Assembly: GCF_030253575.1 (NCBI RefSeq)
Contig: NC_080559.1
Coordinates: 35,523,501 to 35,587,500 of the forward strand
DNA length: 64,000 bases
From: Rhododendron vialii
Lineage: Eukaryota; Streptophyta; Magnoliopsida; Ericales; Ericaceae
Direction of reading: 5' to 3'
Of this stretch, positions 13,787-26,081 are shown one piece after another. Position numbers and translations under genes: made by a program. The first letter of the stretch is position 1. Each line of letters begins with the position of its first letter. Below the pieces are notes generated by a model that was given only the letters and a program-made list of their open reading frames with translations, was not told the origin of the DNA and made no database searches.

Positions 13787-16700
13787 ATGGATTCTTCGTC
13801 CTTTGAGGGTAAAACCTGTGGTTATTCTTCTTCTTTGCGAATTCTTGGATATTGGGTTTTTGCCATAGTTGTGGGGCTCTAAGATGAATCTTTTGTGGGT
13901 CTTGGTGATGGGTTCACAATGTTTGAGACTTTGAGCTGATCTGCTTCTTTGTCATGTTGCACTAATATTTCATGATCTGTGGTTTTATGATTTGCGCGTA
14001 CTGGGATTTTCTCTAGGTTTCTTTGTTGATGATTGAGGTGCTCTCTTCCTCTCTCGAAAGATTGTTATGCTCCTTTTCTTTTCTAGTATTCAGCATTTCA
14101 TAATTTTAACAAATGAGTGGGTGAGCAACTTCGCTCACGGAATTTTGAGCCGGGTTGTTATACATAAAAGGAGAAATCGACAATACACATCCCCATATCG
14201 TGACAAAGGTATTATCTTTGTGGTGGATGTTATCAACCTTGGGTGTAGGTACAAAGGGGTTGTCCTACAAGACAGGTTTTAGTTATTACTCCTTCATTTT
14301 TTGGTCATGGTCAACTAATAATTCTTGCCTGCGTTACTTTCTAAGTCTGGTAACTTCTTTTTGACATAGTTTGGACACAAAACCGTATCTTTGTAAGGGA
14401 AAGAAAAGATAAACAGTGGACGACTTCAAATTTTGAGGTTAAGATGGTTTACATGCGATATTTGACATACTCTACTTGAGATTTCTGTCCCTCTTCTCTC
14501 AGCATTCTTGTTCTCTTTGTTATTTGTAGTGTTGCCCATATACATGTCTTATTGGTCTAGGGAAGTTTCTCTGTTGATCTCCTAGACTTGCCTTTCAGAA
14601 CAACCATACAGTTGATAGCTATATCTATATTTCTTTTGGCCCCAGGAGTAGTGCTTGATCCATCAAAATGCAGTGCGTTGAGTATGGAGGAAAAGAGAGA
14701 ACTTGTTTATCAAGTATCAAAGTGGCCTCATGCCCCTGAAATGTTACAATCATGGAGCCGACAGGAGATTTTGCAGATACTATGTGTGGAGATGGGAAAA
14801 GAAAGGAAATATACTGGCTTGACGAAGTTAAAAATCATAGAAAACCTTTTGAAAATTGTATCTGAAAAGAATTCAGAGGGGAGTGAGGCTGCAGCAAACC
14901 TTGAACTGCAGTCTTCACCTACAGTTGAGCAAAGATCTTCCAAAAGGCAGAGAAAAGCTGATCACCCTAATCGGGTTCCTGTTGAAGTGAAAAATGGTTT
15001 AATCAACAATGTTGAAAATGATATGGCTAATATTATATACTGCAAAAACTCAGCTTGCAGGGCTAAATTAAGTCGAGAACATAAATTTTGCAAGAGGTGT
15101 TCATGTTGCATCTGTTATCAGTATGATGACAACAAGGACCCTAGCTTGTGGTTAAATTGCAGCTCTGAGCCTCCCTTTCTTGGCGATTCATGTGGCATGT
15201 CATGCCATTTGGAATGTGCTTTAAGGCATGGAAAATGTGGGATTGCTAAAAAGGGGATGGATGGGAGTTTCTTCTGTGTGTCGTGCGGGAAAGTGAATGA
15301 TTTGCTCGGGTAAATCCTATGTTCCCTTTCTTAGATTGTTCCCTTTCTTACATTTTTGATAGAATGCGCCTCTTTATTAAGGTTCCATGTTTCTTTGTTG
15401 AGATGTTTGCTTTTATTTTCAAATCCTTGTATCCTTACAAGGGTGATAACAAAGAAAACCCACGCAAAGATACTTTTTGAAAGCAGTTTGGCTACCATGT
15501 AGGATTCGAATGACGTATAATGGAGAATCTAAATAACCTAGTTAGTCAAGAAACATTGAATTTGTGTTACTTATTGGAAATAACTCAAATAAGTGTTACA
15601 GCTATTTGTTTTGGTCAGAAAATGGATTCTACTGCTGCATTAGGTTTTGAAACCTCTCCATGTATGAATTATATTGGATTAGCTGGGTGAGGTCTTCAGG
15701 TTACCCTTAACCCTACGTCATAAGATAAATAAGGATTTTTTTCACATTATTTATAACTCGAATGTCTTTGCCGCAATTTTTGGATTCGTCAAACCATTTG
15801 GATGAATGCTATGTGTCAAATTATCGAATAAGGCTAACAAAATAGAGGTTATGGATAAAAATATGCACAACATGGTGTCCGTCAATGGTCCTTGTCGTTT
15901 TAGTGCTTTTAGTGTGGGGACAAACAAAAAGCTATGATTGTAAGTGACTTCTTTTCGGAGATCATTTTTATTGAAGCACGGAGAACATAGTAAAAGGAGA
16001 TTTGGTAGATTAAGTGGCACATTTAAATGAAGCTGTGGGAATCTAGTTTGGGATATAATCAAGCAATCTTGTATTTGTCGCCTTCAACAGTTCTGAACCC
16101 CTTTTCATAAGCTTTTTCTTTGAATATTCATGCATAATTTGGTGATTCAAGCTTAAAAAGTCTGATTTGATAACTACTTTACGTGATTTCGTGGAATGCC
16201 AGAAATTTTATCAATAGAGGTGTACTGCTGTATGTTTATGTACTTGCTGGGTATCCCAGTTGAAAAAGTGGGGGAAAGATGTCATTTGAACTCAGGGTAG
16301 AAATGTGAATCTTCTTATATTAGATGTGAATCATGTGATCCTTTGAGGATTCTATTGTCCACTTACATTGCTCCATGATTGAACAAGGGGGAAGATGGAG
16401 GTTCATTTAATTTTTTTGACATGCCTTCTACAAAATCAAATGAGGCTGGGATGGTGTAATTATTTCCTATGCTAGTCATTTCTTGTGAAGGTGAAAGGAA
16501 CGCTCAAGGAGAAATGTTCAGGTTACAGTGGACTGGAGCCCATTCCCAACTCCCAAGTATTATGATGAAATTGTGCGATGTCCTATATATCCTGCCTTAT
16601 TGGTTGGCGCAAAGCAATTTTGTGGCAAAGGATTTTATACCTGAAGTAAGAACATGCACTTGTCTTTTCCACGAGAAGACTAGATGCAAACATTCTTGTC

Positions 16701-17649
16701 TTTATTGTGCCTTGAATTAGCACAAGGTTATACTTGTGGTCTCGTTAGGGAGTAAGATGATATCTCATGGCGGGGTTCGCTGATTTGCTGTTCGTTTCAT
16801 TCTTTTGGCTAAAATTCCCATGAGGCATTGGATTGTCTGTTGTCCTCTTACTTCCATTTGCCCCTCTCTTTCTCTGTCATATATGCCTGCGTATTAGTGG
16901 TGGAAGTTTCCCCAATAAGCAATATTCTTTTCCCGAGAAGGTGATTGATTGTATAGGCAATGGGACCTCTCAATATCTAAAATTAAATTTATAAGAAGCG
17001 AATGACCTACTCAATTCGATTAAACTATTTCCTTCAGGAAAATACTTGATCTCCTTGTTGCTATGGTCGATATGTGGATTACCTCCATTCCATGGCATTA
17101 CAAAAATAAGGACAAAACTTGTGATTTCTTGATTTAAGTGCACGGTCACAATTTCTGTCTAAATTCGATGGACGTGCATTTCACACATCTAACTCAAGAT
17201 TGACGTACTGATGCTGTTAATTTAGATTTTAGAACATAAATGATATTGTTATTCTTTGGAGTTATAGAATGACTGTTATGTACAGGAAGAATTCTTCTTC
17301 GATTCTTTACGGTACAGAAGCTGGATGGCAACCCATCTTCTCTCAGTATCTCTCTCTCATTCACTGTATTCCTCAATGCTGGAGAAAAAGGGCAGTGCCT
17401 GTGCTTGGTAGTTTGGGTGGTTTTGTGGTGGCAGCAATGGCGGCTCTTGTATCAGTGTATTTTGTGTTGAAGAGAAATGGTGCGTGAGAGAAGAGAGTGG
17501 GGTTAATGAAGCAAATTAACTACACCTGGTAGCAGAATTAGGGGTGCATTTTAGTGTAGAAACCAATATGAGCCATGTGCTTGTTTCAAAATAACAGCTA
17601 GGTGATCCGCATGGTGGCAAACCAGATGGGATAAAATGAATTTTGCCCC

Positions 17650-17712
<63 letters not shown>

Positions 17713-17914
17713 CCTCTGTGTATTTGGTGCTGAAGAGAAATGGTACATGAGAGAAGAGAGAGGGGTTAATGAAGCCAATTAACTACACGCTGGTAGCAGA
17801 ATTAGGGGTGCATTTTAGTGTAGAAACCAAGACGAGCCATGTGCTTGTTTTGAAATAACAGCTAGTAATGTGTATGTTGGCAAACCAGATGTGGTAAAAT
17901 GGATTTTGCCCTTA

Positions 17915-17970
<56 letters not shown>

Positions 17971-20303
17971 AACACAGCCATTGTAGTTATACAAAAGGAT
18001 CCTGTTCTTGTGGACTATAAACAATATGGCTTTGAAAATTTTCAGCCTCAGCCTCAAAACTACCAACTAGTGGCAACCTTCTTTATGTTACATTTATTTG
18101 CCAGTGGGGTGTGATAGGTAGAATTTTATTTTAGAGCACAAAATGAAGCCTTGTCGAATAGAATGCCTTAGTTCGAGTTCAAATGAAGTGAAATTATTGT
18201 CAGGAGTTTTTTGAAGTGTCGAACATTCATCCCATGGTCCCTGATTAAATTGCTATTGATTTCTTTAACTTCTGTAGATGCTGGAGAAAACAGCTGATGA
18301 CAGCGAAGGATACCCGACGAGTAGATATATTGTGCTATCGTGTCTCTTTGAGCCAAAAGCTTCTTGCTGGTACCAAATGTTACCAAAAGCTTCAAGACAT
18401 AGTGAATGAAGCAGCAATGAAGCTTGAAGCGGATGTGGGTCCTTTAACTGGTTTACCCGTGAAGCAGGCAAGGGGTATTGTTAACAGGCTTTCTTCAGGT
18501 CCAGAAGTTCAAAGACTCTGTGCTTTTGCAGTGGAGTCCCTGGATTTGGTGCTTTCTGGAACTTTCCACCGTGTTTCATCCAACCATGTCATTCAAGGTC
18601 AGCTTATTCATTATTAGTGCCGCAAGTAGCATCTTCAGTTCTGATGGATTTTCTATCTACAAGGTGCTTGACCTGTGTGACAAGAGGAATGGCCAAATTG
18701 TCCACCTATAATTTTGGAAGCATTTGCTGAATGGTTTTTATTTCTAAATAGTGGAGTTAACCACTTTTCTGAGCTTCCTCGTCACACTAGTGGGCAATTA
18801 AGGCTTTGTTTTTGTTTTGTTTTTTATGTGGAGGCTTTGTTTGGATCTTGCCTTTTGTGGAGGAAAAGGAACAGAAAGAGGACAAGATCCAACAGTTAGC
18901 ATTTTTGGAGGACAAGAAACAGAAAGAGGAAATGATGAAAAAGTAAAAATAGATGTTTGAATAGCTTTCCCATGCGTTTTCTTCTCTCCACAGATTCAAG
19001 ATCCATGCACAGGCAAAACAGTCTTCTCACTCGAGAGAGTGCATCAACTTTTTATTATTTGTTTGTGGTAAACGAGTGTGAACTCGAGGGAAAATATTAA
19101 TCTTTAAGCTGCTAAACGGGACTTCATTCTATATTTGCAGAATCCAGTTTGACTGCTTCCAAAATAATCCGGTTTGAAGACGTCTGCACTTCATCTCTTA
19201 CTGTTGTATTGGGGTCTGAAGATCCCCCACTGGAAAATATTTCTGGTTATAGATTGTGGCATCGTAAAGCTGACGATGTGGACTATCCAGCAGAACCCAC
19301 GTGCACATTATTTACGCCAAATACAAGGTTTTCTCTGTCCAGACTAAACCCAGCTACAGAGTATGTTTTCAAGGTTGTTTGCTTTGATAAAGCTAGAGAG
19401 TTGGGGACGTGTGAACTGAAGTTCCGAATGGGAATTGTTAGGAACGATGTTAGCAATTCAAAGAACTTGGTCATTGGAAGAAGTGGAAGTCCAGTGACTA
19501 ACTCTAGCAGTTTATCTAATCCTTCTTCTGTGGAGGATGAAACTAACAACATTGTTCCATTCATAAATGGGAATAAGAATACGGAGGACCATAGTCTTAC
19601 CTATACCAGAAACCCTGATGGACGTATTTCGTGTCAAGTAGGATCTTCTGGAGAGTTGGCATCTTTGTTGGATGAGGAAGGGCAAATGAGGAAAATGAGC
19701 TCCCTCCCAAATGGTGAAGCTCTAGATTTTGTGAACAAGGACTCAGCAGAAGGTCAAACAATTGAAGAGACGAGCACTGATAATGGGTCAAATACCCATT
19801 TTCACACGGTTTCAGAACGTGTACCACTTGTTGGTAACACGGAAGCTGTATTACCCATTACCCCTTGCAAATTGGAAAATATTGCCATGGGGCTGGGAAG
19901 AAGTGGGAGATTCAAAGTTAGAGAAAAAGATCTTTCTAGCGGACATGGGACGGAAGAAGAGCCCCAAGGTGGCAGCTCATCGAAGAAGAGAGGTGCCTGT
20001 GGGGAAAGGCGGGATTTGGAGGATTCTGAAAATGGCAACAGGGATTTTGAGCATTACGTGAAAGTGATCAGATGGTTGGAATGTGAGGGACATATTGAGA
20101 CAAGCTTTAGGCAGAAATTTCTGACCTGGTACAGCTTGAGAGCAACTCCACAGGAAGTTAGGGTTGTGAAGGTGTTCGTTGATACTCTTATTGATGATCC
20201 CGCATCGCTAGCCGAGCAACTTGTGGACGCTTTCTCGGATGCTGTTTCGAGCAAGAGATCCTCTGTCATGCCATCTGGGTTTTGCCTTAAGCTTTGGCAC
20301 TGA
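13787..20303 (+). CDS. VIN3-like (VIN3/VEL1 clade) PRC2-accessory protein
   Basis: Four exons: 13787-13808, 14646-15309, 18278-18597 and 19141-20303. They sum to 2169 bases, or 722 residues. The start MDSSSFEG comes from the tiny first exon. Residues about 25-85 are the conserved N-terminal helical region ([20 protein letters not shown], then [14 protein letters not shown]). A basic KRQRK follows. A Cys-rich PHD-like module at about 138-235 includes [28 protein letters not shown] and FFCVSCGK. An FN3 domain lies near 338-430 ([20 protein letters not shown]). The C-terminal VID domain starts [19 protein letters not shown] and ends GFCLKLWH. These nuclear proteins join PRC2 to spread H3K27me3, for example at FLC-like loci. 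It resembles VIN3 and VEL1/VIL2 more than VRN5/VIL1. The 3-kb intron 2 holds coding-like fragments and a tandem duplication. Confidence 0.93.
16469..17487 (+). other. Coding-like fragments inside intron 2 of the VIN3-like gene
   Basis: Two stretches read like protein rather than intron. Near 16490-16660, two frames give [13 protein letters not shown] and then [20 protein letters not shown], so a frameshift lies between them. At 17269-17487 one frame gives [34 protein letters not shown] and a hydrophobic segment, [20 protein letters not shown], ending LKRNGA before a stop. That is the layout of a protein with a C-terminal membrane anchor. I do not recognise the parent gene. They may be remnants of a captured gene or exons of a nested gene. 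Confidence 0.35.
17455..17955. repeat. Tandem duplication of ~260 bp, each unit ending in (CT)n
   Basis: Unit 1 (17455-17710) and unit 2 (17717-17952) share long near-identical blocks, for example ggttaatgaagc, agcagaattaggggtgcatt, gccatgtgcttgttt and aataacagctag. Each ends in a long CT run; the second run passes into CA repeats (to about 17971). Unit 1 begins within the last codons of the coding-like fragment that ends at 17487. Slippage or unequal exchange at the CT tracts is the likely origin. Confidence 0.85.
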
Positions 20304-21580
20304 CAGTTTCTTGAACGGTCCTTGTTATTTCAAATGATTTGTCAAACCCTATTCAGGTTTGGACGTAGGTTTTTGTGGACCCCCAAAAGAATTCTTAGCA
20401 TTCTTCCTTTAGATTTTCCCCAATGTATTTGATCATTAGTATTTGACATTTTCATTAGCTAAGACATCAATTCATTGCTCATTTTCTTCTGTAGAACAGT
20501 TATCATTCATGGATATGCTTTATCGCAGCAGATGATGAATCAAATACGTTTGATTTCATGTTCTTTATTGAATGTGGACATTTATCGTGATTGGGTTACA
20601 GGAAATGGATCTGAGGGTGCAGGAAAGAGGAGAAGAATTATCATTTCTAGCGTAAGCACGCTAGTATTTTAGTCTTATTCTGTAGTCTTACTGCTGCATA
20701 GTGTAGCCTTTTCTAATCCTATTTCCTTTGATCGAATGACGAAAAAAAAGAGCAAATTTGCCCTCTGGGATGTAGTATATTTGTGCATCTTTTCGGATAT
20801 AGATTAGTATTAATGCATGCAGAGAATGCCAATATATATATATCTGGATATCACCCGACTAAAATTACTTTTCTTGCGTCGGATTTACAAAGTAAAGTAG
20901 CTATCACAGTATCCTTCACCAGCGTACACTTCCTGTTTGCTTGGTAAGAAAATACTTACCCCATTGGCAAAGAATCTCACAAAAAATAAAATGTATGTGA
21001 TGTGGTTTTTCACTAATGCACAACTTTTCTGACAGTAGAACGGATTTGTTGGAAACACTTGTTTTGAAATAGTCCAAATCCAAAACACCCAACACAGCCA
21101 TTGTTTTTTTCGAGCAGTGTGGGGTTCAAAGCTTATAGAGATGCGTCGAACATTATGGCACCAACCTAACATATTAACTTGCGGAAAATCCTGTCAAAAA
21201 AATTTGAGAAACCTAGCTACACAGCCATAGCATGCTAACTAGTTACGAGGCAAGGTCCCTCAACATTCAACAAACAGCGGATCAAAAAAAAAAACATTCA
21301 ACAAACACAAGATAAGGTTGCATGGATCATCTCTTGCATCATTTTAAAACCGTTCCACAGATGTCACACAGTATGTTTAAAGTGGGACCATTTCTTGGTG
21401 GGTCCCAAAGTATTTCTGTGTGCCAAACAGGTACTAGTAAAACTAGAATTCCTAACAAAACCCTTCACCAACCTTGTATACCATTCCCCCCCTAACAAAT
21501 CACACCTCATATGCTCATACCAGAACCTGTCTTTTCCTCCGACCTCTCCTAACATCGTCAAAACAGAACCCTTTACTATC
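20304..21580. other. VIN3-like 3' region and RbcS upstream region
   Basis: The left part holds the 3' untranslated and downstream sequence of the VIN3-like gene. The right part is the upstream region of the RbcS gene. No exon or element with clear ends is seen. A GATAAG at 21311 is listed separately. Confidence 0.35.
21311..21316 (+). promoter_or_regulatory. Possible I-box (GATAAG) upstream of RbcS
   Basis: GATAAG, the core of the I-box found in light-regulated RbcS promoters, lies about 300 bases before the start codon. I do not see a neighbouring G-box of the standard CACGTG form, so a light-response module is not complete. A six-base match is weak evidence alone. Confidence 0.25.
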
Positions 21581-21582
21581 CA

Positions 21583-21602
21583 TCTCTCTCTCTCTCTCTC
21601 TC
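21583..21602. repeat. (CT)n tract in the RbcS leader
   Basis: A short CT run ends about 11 bases before the RbcS start codon, so it probably lies in the 5' untranslated leader. Confidence 0.7.
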
Positions 21603-21613
21603 ATTTGAAGAGC

Positions 21614-22869
21614 ATGTCTGCTGCAATCTCCTCTGTTCCAAGGTATGTTGGTTTGAAACCCAGGCCATCAACGCCTTTTCCAGCTAAGGAATCAGTTGCG
21701 TGGGCCAAGAAAACTGTCTCAAAGGGTTCCAGAATTCGTTGCATGAAGGTAATGTGATCTAAGGCTGTGTTTGGATATCAGTTTATTGGAAGGCCAAGAA
21801 AAAGAGGAGGGCAGTAGATAGGAATAATTTGAATACGTTTGGATCTCTCTTTCCATACCCAATTCTTTTCTCCACTAGTGAATGATCCAAGCACAACCTA
21901 AGTCGTGATTTGTATACCAGTTTAGATTCAATTTTGAATGTAGTGCTCATAATCGTATTCTAATTATCTTAAGTTTAACAGACGTGGAATCCGATTGATA
22001 ACAAGAAGTTTGAGACACTCTCCTACCTTCCTCCTCTCTCGGAAGAATCGATTGCAAAGGAGGTTGATTATATGATAAAGAAGGAATGGATCCCCTGCCT
22101 TGAATTTGATGCAGTAAGGCTAGATCGTATGCTATTTTGGGGTTTGAGATATATACGTATGTTATATCCACAAATATGTCCTGTTCGAACACACGCACAT
22201 AGCTAATACTAGTTCTACGCCACCTTTTGATATTAATAACTTTGTCGAGGTCTTAATCACGATATGTGGATTCAGGCTGTCTTCTCATTTGATTCATGTT
22301 TGTATATTTGAAAACATTACTTTGTGACGGAAAAACTAGAAGAGAAGGAACAAAAATATTTGACAAAAGTCAAGTGAAAGATGCTCAATTTGTGTTTTGT
22401 TGGGTTGGGAAAACTAGAAGAAGTGACCATTATTCATATAGGAAAACGATTGCAACCAAGATTTGACTTCATTTTCTTCGTATATTTTCTATCGCATCTT
22501 TCCATGCTTCCTTAAATCCGTCTACAAATACATGATCCAAACACAGTCCCATCGTCCATGGATTGTCTCAGAATTGTCTTTTTGGGGTTCATCTTTGCAA
22601 ATGTTGTTTTCTGGTTTTGTTCGAAGGTGGGATATGTGTATAGGGAAAACAGCAGAATGCCAGGCTACTATGACGGGAGGTACTGGACACTTTGGAAACT
22701 GCCAATGTTTGGGTGCAACGACTCTTCACAAGTGCTCAATGAAATCCAGGAGTGTAAAAAGGCATACCCAAATGCTTATATCCGCTGTTTGGCATTCGAC
22801 AACAAGCGCCAGGTTCAGTGCATGGCTTTTGTCATTCAAAAACCTGCCGCCACCGCCACCGCCACGTAG
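21614..22869 (+). CDS. RBCS: Rubisco small subunit, divergent (T-type-like)
   Basis: Exons 21614-21748, 21982-22113 and 22627-22869 give 169 residues. Residues 1-43 look like a short chloroplast transit peptide (Ser/Pro/Lys-rich, ending GSRIRC). The mature part begins [20 protein letters not shown]; typical mesophyll small subunits begin MQVWPPI. The core [20 protein letters not shown] and [18 protein letters not shown] is intact. The C-terminal part [14 protein letters not shown], then RQVQCMAF, differs from the usual AWIRIIGFDNVRQVQC and has an added Cys. The protein ends in an Ala/Thr tail. Intron 1 falls after mature codon 2, as in other dicot RbcS genes. These features fit the T-type clade, described from tobacco glandular trichomes and rice non-leaf-blade tissues. 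It would assemble with plastid RbcL and modulate catalysis. It reads as intact. Confidence 0.9.
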
Positions 22870-23278
22870 GTGCATTCATATCACTCAGGCTTCTGTCTTA
22901 TGAGCTTGTCGAACCCACTTACCTGAACTCTTGTCCCTCTTTTATTTCGTTCTGGTGATCAAAGTATTCGGTACTTCACTCCGAATAATTTCCGAATACA
23001 TAGGAAAGTCCTGTCCCACGTTTGCTTATTTGTGTCCCTTTGTATTTGTACTTTTTGTGTGTGTACTAATAAGATGGTGGGTGGATTCCATACTATCTGA
23101 TAAGTTGGAAGGAATCTTTAAGCTTTACGTGTAATAATTGATTTAAATTTTGAAAAATGCTAGCACCACATACACTTATAAAAACACATACACAAACTCT
23201 CTGGCAAAGCTCATGGTTTTCGATGTCGACTAAAGACAGCATGATTCTCTCTAGTAGATTGTGCTGCGGAGTCTACTA

Positions 23279-23546
23279 ATCCCTCCGCCCCAATTAATTT
23301 AAGTGTCTACTATTCTATTTTTGTTGTCTCTAAAAAAGTGTCAATTTTGAAAAGTCAATGAGTAAAACTTGGTAAATTTTCTATTTATCACTTACCGTAT
23401 CTTTTATACTCATATTGACCATTCCAAATCCAAATAATCAAATTAAATGCATCAATTAAATAGAAAGGGTATTTCAAGAGAGTTCAATGTGTCTCCTTAA
23501 AAAGTTTGATTTTCAAAAGTGGTCACTTAAAAAAGAACGGAGGGAG
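23279..23546. mobile_element. Stowaway-type (Tc1/mariner) MITE
   Basis: A 268-base element flanked by TA on both sides. The left end reads atccctccgccccaatt and the right end gaacggagggag, the classic Stowaway inverted termini. The interior is AT-rich and non-coding. It sits about 400 bases downstream of the RbcS stop codon. Confidence 0.85.
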
Positions 23547-24723
23547 TATATATTTTATTTTGATGATTTGTGTTGTTTATTCTGTAAACCTCAGTATGCA
23601 AATAATCTATGAGAAGAATACAATCGATTCAACAATAAAACCATTCCATCATATTTCTAGTTCAAAGTCACTAACCTAGGTTTGACTTTTGATTCCTTGA
23701 TTCCTCCTAATGCCAAGACTTTAGCAATTTGGAGTACATAGCCAGAGCTATCTGACACGCTTTGGAGCTGAATGCCCAACAGCAATAGCCAGTTCCGTAA
23801 GTTAAACCTCTGCATTAGCTTTTTGACACAAATACTTCATATCGTTGCACCTAACTCAGGCTTCTTGTTTTGTTCAAGTCCCAAACTAGCATCCGAAGCT
23901 GTCCTAAGAATGGATGCTCTAATTCTAGCCAAGATGGGCAAGGGCCACAAATAAAGTACACAACCACACACATGAAACTCCAGAATTGTCCCATCTATAG
24001 TTAACAAAATCACAGAAATCCCATAATAAGAGTAATATGGGACTCACACAACGATGCAGTACATCTTCAAAAGTAACAATTCAAGGTTGTCTTACAAGGT
24101 GTTCATCCTATGAGTCTCATTACTGCATCTAGACATCCGACCTCCCACCTCATTCATCTCAAGCCAGTTGATGTTTTCCCACCTGTAAAGTAACAAACTA
24201 AAACTAATTACTAAAGCAATTACACTCAGGTTCCCCCAGAAAGGATATATGAAAAAAAAATTACCTCAAGGCACATTTCAATCAAACAGTTCTAGTTGAA
24301 CGAACATGCAATCAAGTGGCCTTTGGGCCCAGCTTGCTAATCGACCAAGCTTACCAGATTTCTGATTGTGCACATGAACCAAAAGTGAGTAGTGGTAGAG
24401 GTCAGGATGAAACTGATTTTCAAAAGTAAGGTCAATCTAGGCCAATTTCTTGTAGTCTTACAAAGGTACAATGTAATGGAACTGCTCATGCAGATATAGC
24501 TGTGTGAGTAATGGAGCGAAGCTTGCATTGATTGTGAATCGAGATAGTCATCGTGGAATAAAACTTCAGACAGCAAATCTAACTTCACTATCATTACAGC
24601 CAAGCTCAAATACACTACAACAAACTACAAAGTTATGTCTCAAGGAAATTGCACAGGTAACCTAAAGTCAAATTTTAATGCTAAATTCTCCCTTTAAGGG
24701 GAACACACACACACACACACACT

Positions 24724-24765
<42 letters not shown>

Positions 24766-26081
24766 ACTTAGTTCTTGCAACCACACTATTTCGATTTTTC
24801 GAAATCGGCTAAATAACTTGGCATGTTACTTGATAACATTCACAATGTACCTTTAAGATCGTTACCTGGGCAGCTGTAACTCAGACTTGCAAAACAAGTG
24901 CAGAATAATAGTAATATAGTATACACATAATGGACAAAACAAAAAACACTCAAGCCTTTCCCTCCAAAGCTTACAACACAATACCAAGTTCATCGTTCAT
25001 CACCCCCCTCACCAATTTTTTTAGATTCTCATTAATGCAACTTTGTAGTTGATTTTGTATCTACAAAATAATCAGATGAGACATCACACAGGTCACAAAG
25101 AGAAGTACTATTGTGGCAAGAGAAAATGATGACAGAGTCATGCACGTTAATCCCGCATGTTAATCCCATTCACGTTCCTCTCCATTTTACTCACGGGGCC
25201 TATTTTTCATGAGTCTTGCTAACCGGGTCAGATAACTGATACTTGGTTATGAATATGCATCTGATGTATGGTTGAGCATACAACCATTTAGATAGTGCAA
25301 CTTTGAGATTAACATATTTCGTTATCCAAGTTTGTGAATTTTATCTAGGCGAACAATAACAACAAAGGCAGTTATTCCAAACTTTGGCTACTCCTCACTG
25401 TTATAAGCTAGAAAGTTTTATTTCCCAATTTTCTCATAAGCTTGCTTTCATATCAATCCATAAATCCAAAATTATACTAAATTAGCACTTCAAAGCAATA
25501 CCGCTTTGTCTATCTGTGAAACTCCCATAATAGCAAGTAACTGAGGTCACAGTAAGCGCAATACTGAAATCAGAGCGTAATTCAGTCACAAAGTCACCAA
25601 ATTGCAGTAGACAATAACGAAAACAGTAACCAAGAAAGTCTAAACTTAAAGAAAGAAACAAACCCCAACCTAATTAATATGTCAAAAGGGTAAGCATGTG
25701 TCATCTCTGTCATTGATTTCAAAATTTCTCAACATGTCAAGTTCCTCCTTCCATTTGGGTAGAAACTGGTACGAGGTCGCCACTCCACGAATCCTAAATT
25801 TAGATATTCAACAAAAAAATTTGCAAACACATTTACCAAGTGAGAAATCCTATACACTAAAAACTACTACCTCATTAAGGTCCCAGTAGGAGTAAAAGTA
25901 AATTCAAGGAAAAAGTCACAAAATCAGAGGGAACACCTAATTAAGAGGTCACACAGTACGGAGGCCAAATTTCAATCACATTACAAACAACCCTAAAAGA
26001 GAACAGCAAATCCAGTAAGCAAACAAGTCTACGATTTGAGAAATTAACGAAACCCTAACCTCAAAATAAAACTAGAACGAA
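23547..26081. other. Region downstream of SNRNP27
   Basis: No coding exon is seen on either strand. On the minus strand a GAG/GTTAGG donor-like site lies just after the SNRNP27 stop, so an intron within the 3' untranslated region is possible but unproven. A CA/GA microsatellite occurs at 24702-24764. Confidence 0.35.
24702..24764. repeat. Compound (CA)n(GA)n microsatellite
   Basis: A run of CA repeats passes directly into about 17 GA units. It lies in non-coding sequence downstream of SNRNP27. Confidence 0.8.

Noticed and set aside
14588-14645. Hydrophobic N-terminal extension in front of the VIN3-like PHD exon, resembling a signal peptide
   Set aside because: It is intron sequence. A ccccag acceptor ends at 14645, and joining to 13787-13808 gives [16 protein letters not shown], which fits the family; the extension does not.
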